Source: Blastomyces gilchristii SLH14081 (lineage: Eukaryota > Ascomycota > Eurotiomycetes > Onygenales > Ajellomycetaceae). Taken from it: a stretch of 64,000 nucleotides of DNA. Of this stretch, positions 21,168 to 34,406 are shown in pieces (positions within the stretch are counted from its first letter, which is position 1; every line of letters starts with the position of its first letter). The DNA is taken from positions 2,816,386-2,880,385 of the forward strand of contig NW_003101682.1 of the NCBI RefSeq assembly GCF_000003855.2, written 5' to 3'. Made by a program: the position numbers and the translations under genes. Under the pieces are notes generated by a model. That model did not search any database. It saw only the letters and a program-made list of their open reading frames with translations, and was not told the DNA's origin.

Positions 21168-24100
21168 GACGGGTGGTCAGAGAGATTCTTTTAAGGCGTC
21201 CAGATATGATGATGAAATGTATTTCCAAGAAGAAGATAACCCTTGGAAAAAACGGCGGTTATTGCTCTCTCTTTCAGGCCAACCGATAGGACCACAGCCT
21301 TGGTTCGCGCGTAATTGTACAGATTTTAGAATGTGAAAATAAGAATTTCGAAAATGTAACTTAACGGTGTGCAGTAGAATATAGTTAATATATGTCAACC
21401 AAATGAGAACAAAATGAGAACGTATCCAGGAGATATCAGAGATGTCCAGAACAACGTCCGTTGATATATCATCCAACGTGTGATGATTTCCCCGCTATGT
21501 TTTTCTAGTCCCCCGCCCTGGCCTCCTTTTTGGATATTTTCTCGGAAACTTAATAGAAGCTTGAAATAGTTAAGATAATCCACCTCCCTCTTTTGGTCAA
21601 GCTGCGTTCTGGAACTAATAATATAGTAGCATGGGCTCCTCGTCGTCTTTTGAGTTCAGAACTGCTCGCAAACTAAATATTTTACAAGCACATCTGCCCC
21701 GCCACATCACAAAATGTCAAAATTCCAGCTACTAAGCAGTCTAGTCTTCACCACGAGCGCGCTATTACGCGAGGGAGGTGGACTCTTTAGTGACCTTCAT
21801 TTTTAAGTTAAACGCGGTCTTTCAGCAAGGGAGAGGAAGAAAATGAAGAAAATCTATTGAATCGTTTCAAGGGTGAGAGAGGGGTTATGAGTGATGAGAT
21901 TTATCCTGACGATGCAATAACGACGAATACTTTAATGTACTGTACTATAACTACCTCCTGGGGTTGTTTCATATGTGCCCACAATCCGCTCTATGCTTTG
22001 TTTTCCGTCATTGAAATAGCATTTGGGGAGGGTTTTTATTAAGGATAACACGCCCTTACCCGTAGTCGTTAATAGGCGATCAAAGACAATGCAGCGTCCA
22101 GGGAGGTTATGCGTAAGTAACGCCGTAAAATAATATAAAATAGATCGCAAATGGACAGGGATGATAGCTTTCACAATTTAAGAAGCTGAGGCTGAATTTT
22201 ATACTATATAGCCTGAAACTGGGAAAGAAGGTCCAAGTGGACAAATAACATATCATCATTGCTGCACTGTATGGCGCGAACCACGATCCTAAGTTATAGC
22301 ATTTTCACTAAGGAGTGCGGATGTAGTTGAGCATAGAATGTTACTTGACATGACATCCTGTTGAAAAGCAGTAGACCGCTGTCCATATTTTCCATCTAGA
22401 TTTGTGGAAGCTTTTCTCTTTCTGGGCCCAATTCGAGACCGGCTGAGCCCATATAAACTTATCAAGCTCCTACATCGAACAAGTATCTCGGTTATCCCTT
22501 GGCAAAAAATAAAAAATAAAAAAATAAAAAAAATAAAAATACACACGATGATACAGCCTGACATCGTTTCTGATTGTGAAGGTAACAACAACCAATTCCC
22601 CTCACAAAGAGGAAACTTGTCGGAAGAACTCGGGTTCCACAACAATTGACAAAGATGGCATCCGCCTCCTGTCGAAGGCGGCAAATCCCCAATGAACAGA
22701 ATGTGAGCAGATATCTGCACCAAAATATTCGTCAAGTCGAGAACGAACCAGCTAGCCACCAACACATGAGCATTCATGAAATAACTGTGAACAAAGGAAG
22801 AGTATGCTTTAGGTGCTGATTGCATCGGCTGCGAAACAATTTAACAAAGTCAATGGAATGCAGCAAATGGCAATGCGATACCTGATTGATCATATCTGTT
22901 AAAACCGGGGGTATTAAAATGGTACAGTTGGGTCTAAGAGAATTGATATTGCACAGTCAGAATGTGTAAAGCAATTAGGAGGGGGGTGGAGTCTTCTCAC
23001 CCGGTTAAAATGTTCTCTAATCTAGCGTAAGTCCTCTCAGGCGGCTAGGATAAAATATATTTACAAACCTCAAGATCTTGCGACACGTTTGACGTTATGC
23101 TCCTCTTGGAAGCTTGACACGCACGCCTGAACCTCGGCTTTGCGTAGCTTGCTCTGTGGATTTATCATAGTCCGCAGTGGCGAATGTGTTGCGCAGGAGA
23201 AACGCTTGCCAGCGAAGCACTGGTAATATCGGATCAGCTGCAGGCCCTTGGCATTTCCAGAAAACCGGGCTTTGAGCCGTCAGTTCGGCTGTATGGATCT
23301 TAATACTCTTTTAAAATGATTGACGGATAGCCCTATTGCGTCGAAAGTAAGCTAAGATCATGAAGCCAGGCTCAGGCTGGAATCGAACTCCAATGCTGCA
23401 GCACCTTTTTAGGAATGTGGCTGAAACAAGAGCAAGGCTAGACACCTAGAAGAAAATAGGTATGATGAAGGAGATCGATTCTAATACCTGTCCTTCCTCC
23501 ATCCCCTATTTCAGGTCCGAAATGGGAGGGAGGCATTCTCGTGAAGTATTTGCATCGATGCATTCCAAGTGGGTTCTTGCCGTTCAAGGGAGAACAAAAT
23601 TTCCCGGAAAATATCTTCTCACGTAAGAACCCAAATGTTATGTTGGACTTTTCTGCTGGAATAACTGAATTCAACTCATGTGGGGATTGGTTATATTTTG
23701 TTGGATGAATACATCCAGAACTAAGAATAACTAACCCTGCAATGGTGATGTGCACTAACTTGAGCCTTGTCCCATGCTAGACACCGATAACTATAGCCAG
23801 AGTGGAGAAGACAGGTTGGAATAAGGTTGAGGCGTATCTAACTAGTCAAACCTAACCAGCAATAACTAGTAGAGGTATTTAAATCGAAGTCAGTCGAAGG
23901 CACACGGAAAATGGCCGCCACCAAGGTCTCCTCTGGGTTGGAATAACTAGAACAGGCCAGGTATATCTCAAGATCAACAAGAAATGCAATGTTGGTCTGA
24001 CACTGGCCCCAAGTGAGCAACACAAAGCACCGCTGGGCCGTAGTCAATGGCGCTATAAACATAAACCGAGCTTCGTAGTCGAGACGGACGGATGTCAAGA

Positions 24101-26465
24101 TTTTGCTAGTTACCTAGTTAGGGCTAGTGACATCTCGTGATCTGGTTGAGCCCCTGAAAATCGCTTGCCTCGATCTTGGTCGGGCCCCCTGAGTTTTAGT
24201 ATTCCCGCTTTTCGTTCCTCTCCCCGTGCTCTCCTGAGAGTAAAGGAAGACGGGTTGCCGACGTGGGATGTTGATGAGCAAGTTCGTCTTCCTTCAGGTG
24301 ATGCTGTATAAGCCTCTCTGCTTTCGAGGCAAAGTGTATGGGCTTTGCAGGCATGTTGCGTTTTCTTATGCTGCCCCCGAACGGACTGCCGACATCCCAA
24401 GCTCGTGTAGATGCTGCTGGATTTCCTGGAGTAAAAAGTGCCTCCAGCTACCATTCGAATTATCCCTGGGTTCTGATGAGACATGTGTGCGTCAGAGTTA
24501 ATGATTGGAGACCAAGGCTCGATGGACACCAACTGCAATAACAAAGCCTATACTGGACTGAATAGATTAGATTATCTAATACGTGCGGCAAGCCCCAATT
24601 TCTCATCCGATGATTGTTTAAACGTACCCAAGTGCGCATACCTAAGCCTAAAAACATTTAGCAGAAAAATGATGACTGTTTTTCCATATATGGTACCAAC
24701 GGATGTTCTCGAAACTCGATTTTCTCCCTTCCTTCAACGGCACCGTGGGGAAATCATTTTAGGCCACTATGGAGTCACTTGGTAGCCTGAACATGGACGA
24801 AGAACGTCTTTTTGTGCTCCGAACCTCTTCCCACGACCCTCGAATGCACCATATATCTCACCCATGGATATAGTCGTTAGGCCCAAGTCGAGAGCGGTTG
24901 ATTCTTTTTTTCGTTATGGTTTTATCCATCAAGGCGGTGTAAACGTCCCTCTTCACTTTCGGTTTCCATTTTCCGCATCTTTTTATTCCGATATGCGATG
25001 GTTTGGTTGCAGCCCTTTACCTACTGCTCGTTCCAGCGGAACTGCTATCCCTAGGGTATAAGGATATGAATGCCCATAAATATGCTTTCCTTTTTGGAAA
25101 TGTTCACCAGATAGAAGAGGCATCTCCGAATAGGTACCCACGCCCCACATTACCGATGTCCGTCTGGATCTCCTGCGGAATATGACCTCAACACCTCTGC
25201 AGGGCAGGTATCCCATACCATAACCTTTGGTGGTAATTGGCGCACCCATTTGAATAACTGAGTAGGGTTAAAGAACCGAAAAACTGCAGCTTGGAGTTAA
25301 ATTAATAGGTAATGAGAAAACTAAAATGTGACTTGTTATTAGTGCACCTATTCGCAGTGATTTCTTTTATCCTTTTTATTCAAAATAATATAAGTTTCCA
25401 ATGCATGTCCGTCTAGGGGGAGAATCGGGAGGATTTTTGAGAAACCAACAAGAAGAATAGTGACGAACAAATTCGGGGAGGGGAAGGAAAGGGAGAAGAA
25501 AAGAAGAAAAATTGGAATGGATGATCAAATGAGGAATTTTTCACAGCCTTTCTCTGCCAATAAGCACATTTGCCTACTCGCAAGAGAAAACTCTAGTCAG
25601 TCACCTTAAAAATGAAGCAAATCTCACCGGGAATTGAGGAGAAAAAGAAAAGAGTCATGGCTGGCCACTTCGTTTTGTGAAGAGAGAGAATGTTTCAGAG
25701 CTCACGCGAGTTTTTTTCTAAACCATCATTGTTCACCGCCGTATTCCGGAACAGACATTGCCCGAACTAGTATATATATCTGCATTAAAAGGAAGTAAGA
25801 GAGCTGAGAGAAACCTTGCAAAAAAGTAACGAAAACAATAATGAGAAATACAATGGCCCGTGAAGAAGAAAGGAAGAGAATAACTAGGGAAAGAAAAGTG
25901 AAAAGCCAGAACTTCGCCCCCGGACCCTCAGATAGCAAAATATCTGCTTCTACTTCCTTTCTCCTGTGCCGTCGGCTGCGAGGGCTTGAATAGTCGGAAG
26001 TCTCCAGACAGGGACCATCCTGGCACGATCCGGTCCTACGGCCAATCATTTTCATTTGCCTCTGAGTAGGTGTTCGATGAATGGAGAGACGTGCAGGAGA
26101 TTCCATGCATGGGGGTCTTGGCTAGTTTCGGTTTTATCTTAAAATATTTTTTTCTTTTTCTGTTTTCCTTTTTTGCTCATTCCGCGGTGATTCACATCAA
26201 TTTTGAGAGTTAGATGGAAAAGAATTTAGAACGGGGAAGGGCTCCACAGTGGGCATGATTCACGAAGAGAGCGATGGTAAGCATAATTAAGTAGACGATG
26301 GGGCGCGTTGGATGGTATCAGATTCAACTACCCGCATTTTGAAACGGGAGGGAGAGCAGGTTGATCGGCTTGGGGATACTAAAGTGAGAATTTCTTAGCG
26401 CTGTTGAAGCCTTCGGGCTTGACTAAGGCAGTTGTGGATTAGGCATCGAGGATGGTGTCGATAAA

Positions 26466-26492
26466 GTACATGTACTGTACTGTACATCCACA
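26466..26492. repeat. TGTACA palindrome cluster
   Basis: Overlapping GTACATGTAC and TGTACTGTACTGTACA units lie in an intergenic region; they are self-complementary and could form a small hairpin. Confidence 0.6.
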
Positions 26493-28964
26493 TGTCCTTA
26501 CTGCAGCAATCTAAGGCAGAGATTCCGATGATACCTGCCTTGAATGCAGCAGGCAGCCGGGGATGATTTTGGTACCCAGCCGTTGATCCGCCCGAGGGTT
26601 GGATGGAAAAGGACGTATCCCGCGGTAATGCAAGTATGGTCTGTGATTTCTGCACGGGAAAGCCGGACATATGGACAAGTCAAACTAACGTCGTTCCTCT
26701 ATCATCGAGGTGAGAGTTAAAAACAAGGCATATTCATGGTTTCACCGGTGAGAGAGATGATGAGCATTGAGCGGATCTAACGAACAGGAAGCCGAAAACG
26801 AAGAAGGTGGACACGATACCATTCTCGTATGGCGTTTTGTTTGCCTGAGGAACGTCGTCATTGACGGGCCAAGGTTTGGCCAGAACGAAATTTCAGTTTG
26901 ATGACCCCCCACACACCCTTCCTCAGAAACCCAGGCAATAACAAGGGGCATGTTATCCTAGAGTTTGGGCAATCAATGTAGCGACCGTAACCCTGCAACC
27001 CTGTTTTTATTGCGTTTTTAGAACCCCTCAGTAATTAACTGGTGGTCAGCGGCGGCAGGGGAACAATCGAAGGAAAAAAGTGGAAGGTTGCAAAAGTGCT
27101 TTAACTTGCAGCCATGTCCTTCTACCGAGAAAAAAACAACTTCATCCCTAAGGGTATTATTTCACTCGCACAACGGGCCACAATAATGGCCCTAGTGTTG
27201 CATAGATGCACACAACAATGGAGTGGCCCAAGGCTCGCACACTAGAAACAGCATGATGGAGCGTATCCAGGCAACAGAGGACAAATTCAGTGCGATCAAA
27301 GAACGAAACTGGAAGCAGTTGCACCTCTGTTGAATCTTAATAAATCCCTTTGAGGGTTTGCTTTAACCTCCATCGTATAATCATTGAATAACATCTCGAA
27401 GATAGTGTCATCTTATATCGATTCAAGACAAGCCATTCACCCGGGATTCTACACATATCAAGAAAAAACACCAGTGAGAGGTCGGCGTATCTTGCCCATC
27501 TTCAAGTCAGCACGGGTCTCAGTTGGAACTCTCATAGGAAAGAGCACGAAGTATATAATATATGCATGCAACAAATACATGCACGATATTAGTCGGAAGA
27601 CGACGGTTTAACATGGTTCGAATTTGGCTCAGCCAGAATGAGTTAAGGTTCCGGTATCGTATTTCGCTTGGGGAGTTTTGAGGTTTCCAAAACGGAGTTT
27701 GTCCATCTGTTGAAATTTAAAGGTTAGATGAATGAATGGTTCAGAGATAGCCATCCGGTATAGGTTGAGGTTTGACAACCAAACTGGTTCCAGAAACATT
27801 TTCAGCAACTGCAAATTAGAGAAATATAATTCCAGCAGCTGCAAGGTCTGGTTAGAGCACATTTGTCATTACTCGATCGAGGTACCTGGTGAAGATGAAA
27901 GACGTAGAAGCGCCCACAATCTCAACGGGTACGTGCACCACCAGTAAGCTACTCTGCAAAAATATAGAAGAGAAGGTAATAAGGAGCAACGAAGGAGAAT
28001 ATCGCGATGTCATGAACCATGGGACATGTAGGCAAATAGGAGGACCCGGAAAAAAAATTACTTGTTGCATTTCAGTTTCCCATTTACTATGAACGGAGGC
28101 TGTTAGCACTTCAAACTCTGTCATCTAGTCAGATATCTCAGATATGTGTTAACAGGGCCCTCCATTCGTAAGGGATGTCTCCTGTTTGGTGTACTGGACC
28201 GTCACATACAGGTGTACAGCCAAGGGCAAGTGCAACGTCTGAAATCATGAACATAGCACAAGTGTGAAACGAGAAAAACGGCGCTATGGCGGTGTTGGCA
28301 CCGATTATGATTATGATAGCGTCCCAGCCAGCCCTGCCTTAGCCGGGTTTGCGAATTGCGTTCTCATCGACTCGATTGGTCATCTCGAGATGGCTTTGAA
28401 GAGAAATGTCGGGTCATCTCCTTTTGATTGGTTAACGTAAGTTCGGTTGGTGATTTTCACGGGTCCGTTGAATCCTTGCAGGACATGGTATCTTTTCCTG
28501 TTCCTTTTTTTTTAATCCCTTTCCTCACTCTTCATAAGTGTACTTACAGTGGAGGGTGGTTTATTATTCTTGACGGTGTGCAGGAAGATTAAACGAGCCA
28601 ACCCTCGGGGAGATAACAATATTTGAGTTCCACACCACCCAGTCCGCTCGCTCCCGTTGATGCAATCCACCAGATTGTCCTCCGGGATTCGTGAACTAGG
28701 CTTACCTTGCATAACTAGCTTGGTCGTTTTCCAAAAACGGTCCATGACATAGGGCCGGCTTGGTGCCGTTTGGTGCTTTTATTTGGTGTAGGTATCAACT
28801 GCGTACTGGATTGTAGCCAACAGCCTCATGTGTCCGCTGGAATTCGAAGTTTCTCACCCAGCCCGTCAGCCTAGGGGTGTTGACCCTAGAGAAGATCTGT
28901 GTTTAATCTGGAGCCGTTGAACCCAGTTGATCGATGCTTTGACGCCCCATCGGGGAAGCTGCAC

Positions 28965-29022
28965 GTACATGTATGTAATGTACATGCACAATGTACTGTA
29001 CATGTACGTGTACATAGTGCTG
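28965..29022. repeat. TGTACATG palindrome cluster
   Basis: About six TGTACA or GTACAT units occur in 58 bp in both orientations, all intergenic. Function unknown. Confidence 0.65.
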
Positions 29023-29981
29023 AGTACAAGCCGGGCAGACAAGGCCTAGATCGGAGAGAGTCATACTTAGGGACCTGAAAGGCTTCTCTTCCTGCTTTAG
29101 TGCCTCACTGGGTCTCAAATTCCCTTGTAGTCTCTCAGAAGTGTGTCCCCCTCCTTCTGTCCAGTTTTGAATGGGAATTGGTTTTGGGACGCAGTATTCC
29201 AGCAACCCCTAGGTATTTTCCAACCCCTCCTCTCCATAACTGTCCGGTGTGGCTTAGGGCGTGCATAAATAAATCCCGACATGCGTGGCTCCCAAGGTGC
29301 ATGCGCTCTGAGGAATTTCTTCCGTCCCCAGCGCACGAAATTCGGAGCCAATGGGCTGGAAAGCAAGAATGAAAATGTGCGCACGAGATTATGGTAAGGT
29401 TATCCACATTTCAAGGGTGGAGGAAGGATCTCCCACGCACCCATGATGTCTAGGAAGCGGAGGATAAAGGAAAGGGCCTTTGAGACAGGAGAGAAAGTTT
29501 GCCAATCTGGCGGCTGTCGCTACTCAGCACTTGCAGCGGGAGCATCTCTGACCCATGAAGGCCCAAAAGTTTTAATTTTAGTCCAGCAGGGGTATACAGC
29601 GTCGCTACTCCCAGCGCTCCGCTGTCGATTATTCGAAACGACGTGACTGTATCTGTATGCAGCGTGGACTGGACTGAAGCAACCCTTGTCAAAAGAGGGC
29701 GGGAAGCTGGAGTGTGATAAAAAAAAGTCTGATGTGGGAGAGTCTTCTGAGGCGCAACGAGCAATGTTCTAGGCCCGATTGGTGTAAGCGGTAAGCTGGT
29801 TACAAAGTTACGTAAAGGAGGCTCAAGCTCTCAAAAATACCATCCATCGCGGCAGCATGAGAATAGAAAATGCGGAAATTGAGCTACATATATCAGGGAG
29901 TGGAATGATGTGTAAAATTTGTCTGAACATATTATACTGCTTACCTGCTTATCAATCCTTTGGAGGTTGAGAGATAGTTCT

Positions 29982-29982
<1 letters not shown>

Positions 29983-30028
<46 letters not shown>
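29983..30028 (+). repeat. Poly(T)46 tract
   Basis: Unbroken run of 46 T in intergenic DNA. Frames reading through it as poly-Phe or poly-Lys are artefacts. Confidence 0.95.
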
Positions 30029-30299
30029 CCGTCTCCATAAGTATTTCACAGCAGATAAGTTACGCCTACTAACTACGGGCCAATGCGGCGTTGTCCTCGC
30101 GCATGCCAAGCGATATAATTCTGGCCATGGCTGTATTAGTTACCAGATAACGATACCTCTTGCTATTTTGCGCAGTTGCGAGCAACTTATGAAAAAAAAA
30201 AACCCAGAAAGCGGTAATAAAAAAAACCCCCAGCGATACAATACTCAGGGAAGTTTAATCTTTTTGATATTCGGCCTAAAACAGGGAGCAATTGGGGCA

Positions 30300-32217
30300 G
30301 AAAAAAAAGCAACCTCTTTCTCTCAACTTTGCTTCCGCCGCTGCGCATACACGACACCAACCACCCAAGCACTACACTCCGACCACCACTACTCCCTCCC
30401 CTCCCACGGTCTCCCGGCTATTCAACCCATCCCTGCTGTGGTCGCCTTTTCTCTTCGTCCAATAACACGCCTCCACAGCGCTTTTTGCCGTGCAGCCCTC
30501 TAAAATCTCATACCTCATCCGACTCCGACTCTGAAGCCAGCCCGTTCACCACCGCAGAAACCCTTCCCCCTTCCGACGCGCTGGGAAATAACTCCATCGA
30601 CTTCGCTGTGGTTCCTTGACCCTCGAATATACCTCCTCCTCCCCCCTTCCTCTCTCTCCTCTATTATAAGCTATGGGTGCGTGTGTCTCAATTCCTCCTG
30701 TCCTCTTCTCGTTCCCTTTGCGCGACTAGCTTGCCTTACCCTTCCCTTTTTCGCGTGTCTTTCCGACAGCTTGTTATACAACAAATTGCCTTGCTTGCCT
30801 TCTTCCCGATCCCGCCGTTGCCTTATTCCGGCCGTGGCTGCAGCGCCTGAGCTCGAATTTTTTCTTTTACTATTTTTCCTAAATATAAAATATATATATA
30901 TATTTTTATATTATCCAATTCCTTTCACCTTTGTCAATTCTTTTGTTTCTTGTGGACGACCCACCTATTTATCATCACCTATTTATTACCCTTTTCAGCC
31001 TGCATTCCCCAGGGTGAAAAGAAGAACGGCAAGCAGTGTGCTCTCCTTCCTGTGAATTCCGACCATTCCCCTTGCTTGGCCATTTCTATTACAAAACATC
31101 CCTCCTCAATCCCTTCACTCCCCCTCCTCTCCCCTCATCTCCTCTCCCCTCCTCTCCCCTCCTTATGCTTGACACTTGATACGCCTTGAGAAGTCTCTCA
31201 CACCCTCTGTTGAATCAATCCTGCCCCTCTTGATCTTGGCTCCGGCGTCTGCTGCGCGAGTTCATTCTGACCATCACACTCTGACCTGACTGTCACTGTG
31301 GACCAATACTCCACATCTTCGCCCTTTTACTGTTCTCACCTTCCCCTTCTCCTGAGATTATTCTTCTTTCCTTCCTATCAAGCTTCTATCTGTTTGGTTC
31401 CCTACAATCTCTGACTCATCTTCCTATTTTGTTCTCGGTTGCTTTTAGTCTTTTCGTTGGCCTATTAAGACTTCTTGAGACTCACTTTAACCTTCTCTCA
31501 TTCCTAGGTGCAGCCGACGTGTATCGACCCGCTCAAGTAAGTTCAACTGTGAGTTTTATTCGTTGCAAATACCATTTTCCTATCCCCGGTCACTGCGCAC
31601 AACCTCGTATCTCGACGCTATTTGATGTAGCACTGGATTATTATAAAGAAAGAGGGCATTGGAAGAGAAGACCTATCCATATTCAAAAGCATGCGCGGGG
31701 CAGACAATGATTCTCCATTGGTTGGTAGAAGAGGAAATGGACTGGATGGCGTGTTTGTAGTGGGTTGTCCGATCGGAGTAGATCAGGCAGATTCAGAGCC
31801 GCATCACGCGCTCATCTCTTTTGCTACACCACCGTCTTTGTCTTTTTTCTCTATCAACTACCTTTGCTATGGGTCCGTTGCCTTATATCGAAATATCGAA
31901 ATTATCTTCTGTTTCGGTTGCGAAGTGGATTCATTCTTGCTGCCCGCTATGGCTTGTGTCTCCTTGCTCTTCCGCCCCTCTCCGCCCCTTCTCCGCTCCG
32001 TTCTCCCCAATCTTTGCTCTCTAAACTTAAATTATTCACGTGGTTACCCGTCGATAGCCAATCACCTATCCAAACCACCTTAACTTCACTCCCATCATTC
32101 CTTCGTCCGTACTTAACACTCCATTGTCGTTTCTCTCATTGATTTGTGCGCGTTGCCTGTCCCCTACTAGCGCGCATTCGATTTTCACATTCTGAATTGG
32201 CTTCGAACGCCTCTGTG
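30300..32217 (+). promoter_or_regulatory. Pyrimidine-rich promoter and long 5' leader of GBP2 gene
   Basis: Nearly 1.9 kb is dominated by C and T on the plus strand, as is common upstream of highly expressed fungal genes. A perfect donor GTAAGT stands at 31537 (CTCAA|GTAAGTTC) and a CTACTAG acceptor at 32164-32170, so a 5' UTR intron of about 634 nt is possible. Open frames here lack an ATG and show biased Pro/Ser/Leu composition. RNA-seq would settle transcript start and leader intron. Confidence 0.5.
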
Positions 32218-34406
32218 ATGGCTAACTACTTGCAGCGCGAGAGGTCCCGTTCCCCACGTCGTCGCTCCCGTAGTCCACGTCGCGGCCGTCGTTCCTATTC
32301 GCCTCGCAGTCGTTCCCGTAGTCGTGAGGACTACCGTCGCAACGATCGTCGATCCAGATCTCCTGTGAGTGGTGCAGCTGGTGCTCCTGGACATTCGAGC
32401 TCTGGATACGGTGGACGTGGCCCTTCTGTTCGTTCTCTCGAGGATCGTTCTTTTGCCAAAGAACAAATGATTCAATCAGTGCGCGAATCTTCCCAACAAG
32501 ACCGCCGGGTCTATGTTGGGAATTTGTCATACGATGTCAAATGGCATCATCTTAAAGATTTTATGAGACAGGGTAAGCTGGTTTTGGGAGTAAAGACTTC
32601 CTAGTCGGGAGATGGCTGGAAAAGAAGAGAGGGCTAACTGTGGCGGTCGGGTTTGTGATGTTTTAGCTGGAGAGGTACTCTTTGCCGATGTCTTACTACT
32701 TCCCAATGGAATGTCGAAGGTGGGCGTCAACGTGTAGCTGTGGCTGGTTTCCTGGTTTTCTTTATGGTTATTTTGATGGACGTTGGATTGACGGGTTGGG
32801 GCTTGGCGGTCTGGTTAATGTAGGGCTGCGGGTAAGTAACCGTCTCCGAGGTGTCCGCGAGCGAAGGGGTTTGGGTTGTTTTAATGGAAAACTGATTTAA
32901 CTGTTGATATTGCAGGATTGTGGAATACGCAACGAGGGAGGAAGCTCAAAATGCTGTAGCAACTCTCAGTAACCAAAACCTCATGGGCAGACTCGTTTAC
33001 GTTCGCGAGGTGGGGACTCCTTGGCCCTTCTCTATCTTCCTCCTTCCTACCGCTCTTTTCATGAACTAACATTGCATCATCTACTCTACGCCCCTATAGG
33101 ACCGTGAGGCAGAACCCCGTTTCACAGGCCCACCTGCCCGTGGTGATTTCGGAGGTCCTGGACGCGGGGGCTATGGAGGCTATGCCCCAGGCCCGGGCGC
33201 TAGTGGCGGCCGACAAATCTATGTCTCCAACGTTTGTTACCCACCTGACACTTATTGCTGCCCCTTGTTCCTTCCCTTACTCCATGCTCCCATAACCCAT
33301 CCCAACCTGCCCAATTCTACGTTGAAACTTGAACTTGGACCATTAACTTTCTATATCTAGCTTCCATTCAATGTAGGCTGGCAAGACCTGAAGGATCTAT
33401 TCCGCCAAGCTGGTAAGTCCAAAGCTGTTACAGTTCTTGATTGATTTTGCGTATCGTGTGATAGCTGTGTGTGCGTAGGGTGCCCTTGCATTGACCAATA
33501 CCCATTCACAGCGCAACAAGGTGCTGTTGTCCGCGCCGATGTGCACATTGATCCTAGTGGCCGCCCGAAAGGTTCCGGAATTGTTGCATTTGAAAGTGCG
33601 GATGATGCTCGAAATGCTATCCAGCAATTCAACGGGTATGACTGGCAGGGTCGAACACTTGAAGTTCGCGAAGATCGCTATGCAGGAGCCGCAGGCTTTG
33701 CTGGACGTGGTGGTTTTGGAGGGGTTCCTGCCCGTGGTGGGTTTGTAGGTGGCCGTGGTGGGTTTGGTGGTGGACGTGGTGGTTTTGGCGGCGGGTTTGG
33801 TGGTGGAAGAGGTGGTTTCGGAGCAGGATACGGTGGTGGCCACGGTGCTGGACCAGTAGAGGGGGGTGCATCAGTCCCTCCAAATCCATTCACGGATTTT
33901 GCAACTTCTGGTGGAGAAAGAAGCGCTACCATCTATGTCCGCAACGTACGTTATCGTCCCTGTTATTTCCTTTTTTTGGTCTTGTCATGGCTTTCTGACT
34001 AATGAAGGGAACTGCGTCTCCAAACAGCTTCCTTGGTCGACCTGCAATGAAGATCTAGTTGACCTCTTTTCAACAATTGGTAAAGTTGAAAGGGCCGAAA
34101 TTCAGTATGAGCCTAACGGCCGCTCCAGAGGTACTGGGGTTGTTGAATTTGACTCCGCTGAAAACGCAGAGACTGCTATCAGTATGTGTTGGCCTATCCA
34201 TGTTCATTGCTCATTCTTGATGAGCTATGGTTTCACCTTGTCGAAATATGCCTATGCTGACATAATACACAGACAAGTTCACCGGTTATCAGTACGGAGG
34301 TCGTCCTCTCGGCCTGACCTTCGTCAAGTACCTGAACAACGGTTCTGCAGATGCCGTGGGAGGCACAGAAGCGACGGGCGGTCTTACCCAAGACCAAATC
34401 ATGTAA
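32218..34406 (+). CDS. GBP2: GBP2/HRB1-type SR-like RNA-binding protein with three RRMs, nine exons
   Basis: Exons: 32218-32572, 32667-32719, 32824-32831, 32916-33009, 33100-33231, 33361-33412, 33512-33945, 34028-34181, 34273-34406 (1416 nt, 471 aa, phases consistent). N-terminal RS/SPRR repeats (residues 8-50) are followed by RRM1 with '[20 protein letters not shown]' and 'GRLVYVRE', RRM2 with '[20 protein letters not shown]', a GRGGFGG-rich linker, and RRM3 with '[20 protein letters not shown]' and '[11 protein letters not shown]'. This is the layout of yeast Gbp2/Hrb1, nuclear shuttling SR-like proteins that accompany mRNA from splicing surveillance to export. Exon 3 is only 8 nt (GGCTGCGG), needed to restore '[17 protein letters not shown]' in RRM1. 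The ATG at 32218 is the first in frame. The long CT-rich leader suggests strong expression. Gbp2 and Hrb1 cannot be told apart. Confidence 0.9.

Larger units (their letters stand above)
21168..30299. other. Nine-kilobase stretch without a supportable gene
   Basis: Many short frames exist, none with recognisable domain content, consistent splice structure or coding-like composition. Features seen: A-rich patch 22505-22540, TGTACA-rich palindromes at 26466-26492 and 28965-29022, a GA-rich patch 25480-25520, and a 46-nt poly(T) at 29983-30028. The first few hundred bases should include the acetamidase promoter. Long non-coding RNA or distal regulatory DNA for the GBP2 gene is possible but unproven. 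Confidence 0.45.

Noticed and set aside
22289..22825. 178-codon minus-strand frame
   Set aside because: It includes a Phe/Ile run from an A-rich patch and shows no recognisable motif.
23360..23430. tRNA-like sequence with GTTCGATTCC B-box on the minus strand
   Set aside because: The T-arm can fold, but the acceptor stem has mismatches, the spacing to it is about eight bases short and no A-box is found.
24110..24544. 144-codon minus-strand frame
   Set aside because: No domain, overlapping plus-strand frames of equal length, no coding-like periodicity by eye.
29831..30503. Frames with poly-Lys or poly-Phe on both strands
   Set aside because: They read through the 46-nt poly(T) tract.
30329..30619. 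Plus-strand frame with Ser/Asp/Glu-rich end in the GBP2 leader
   Set aside because: It has no ATG, lies in strongly pyrimidine-rich DNA and has overlapping frames of similar quality; no splice partner upstream.
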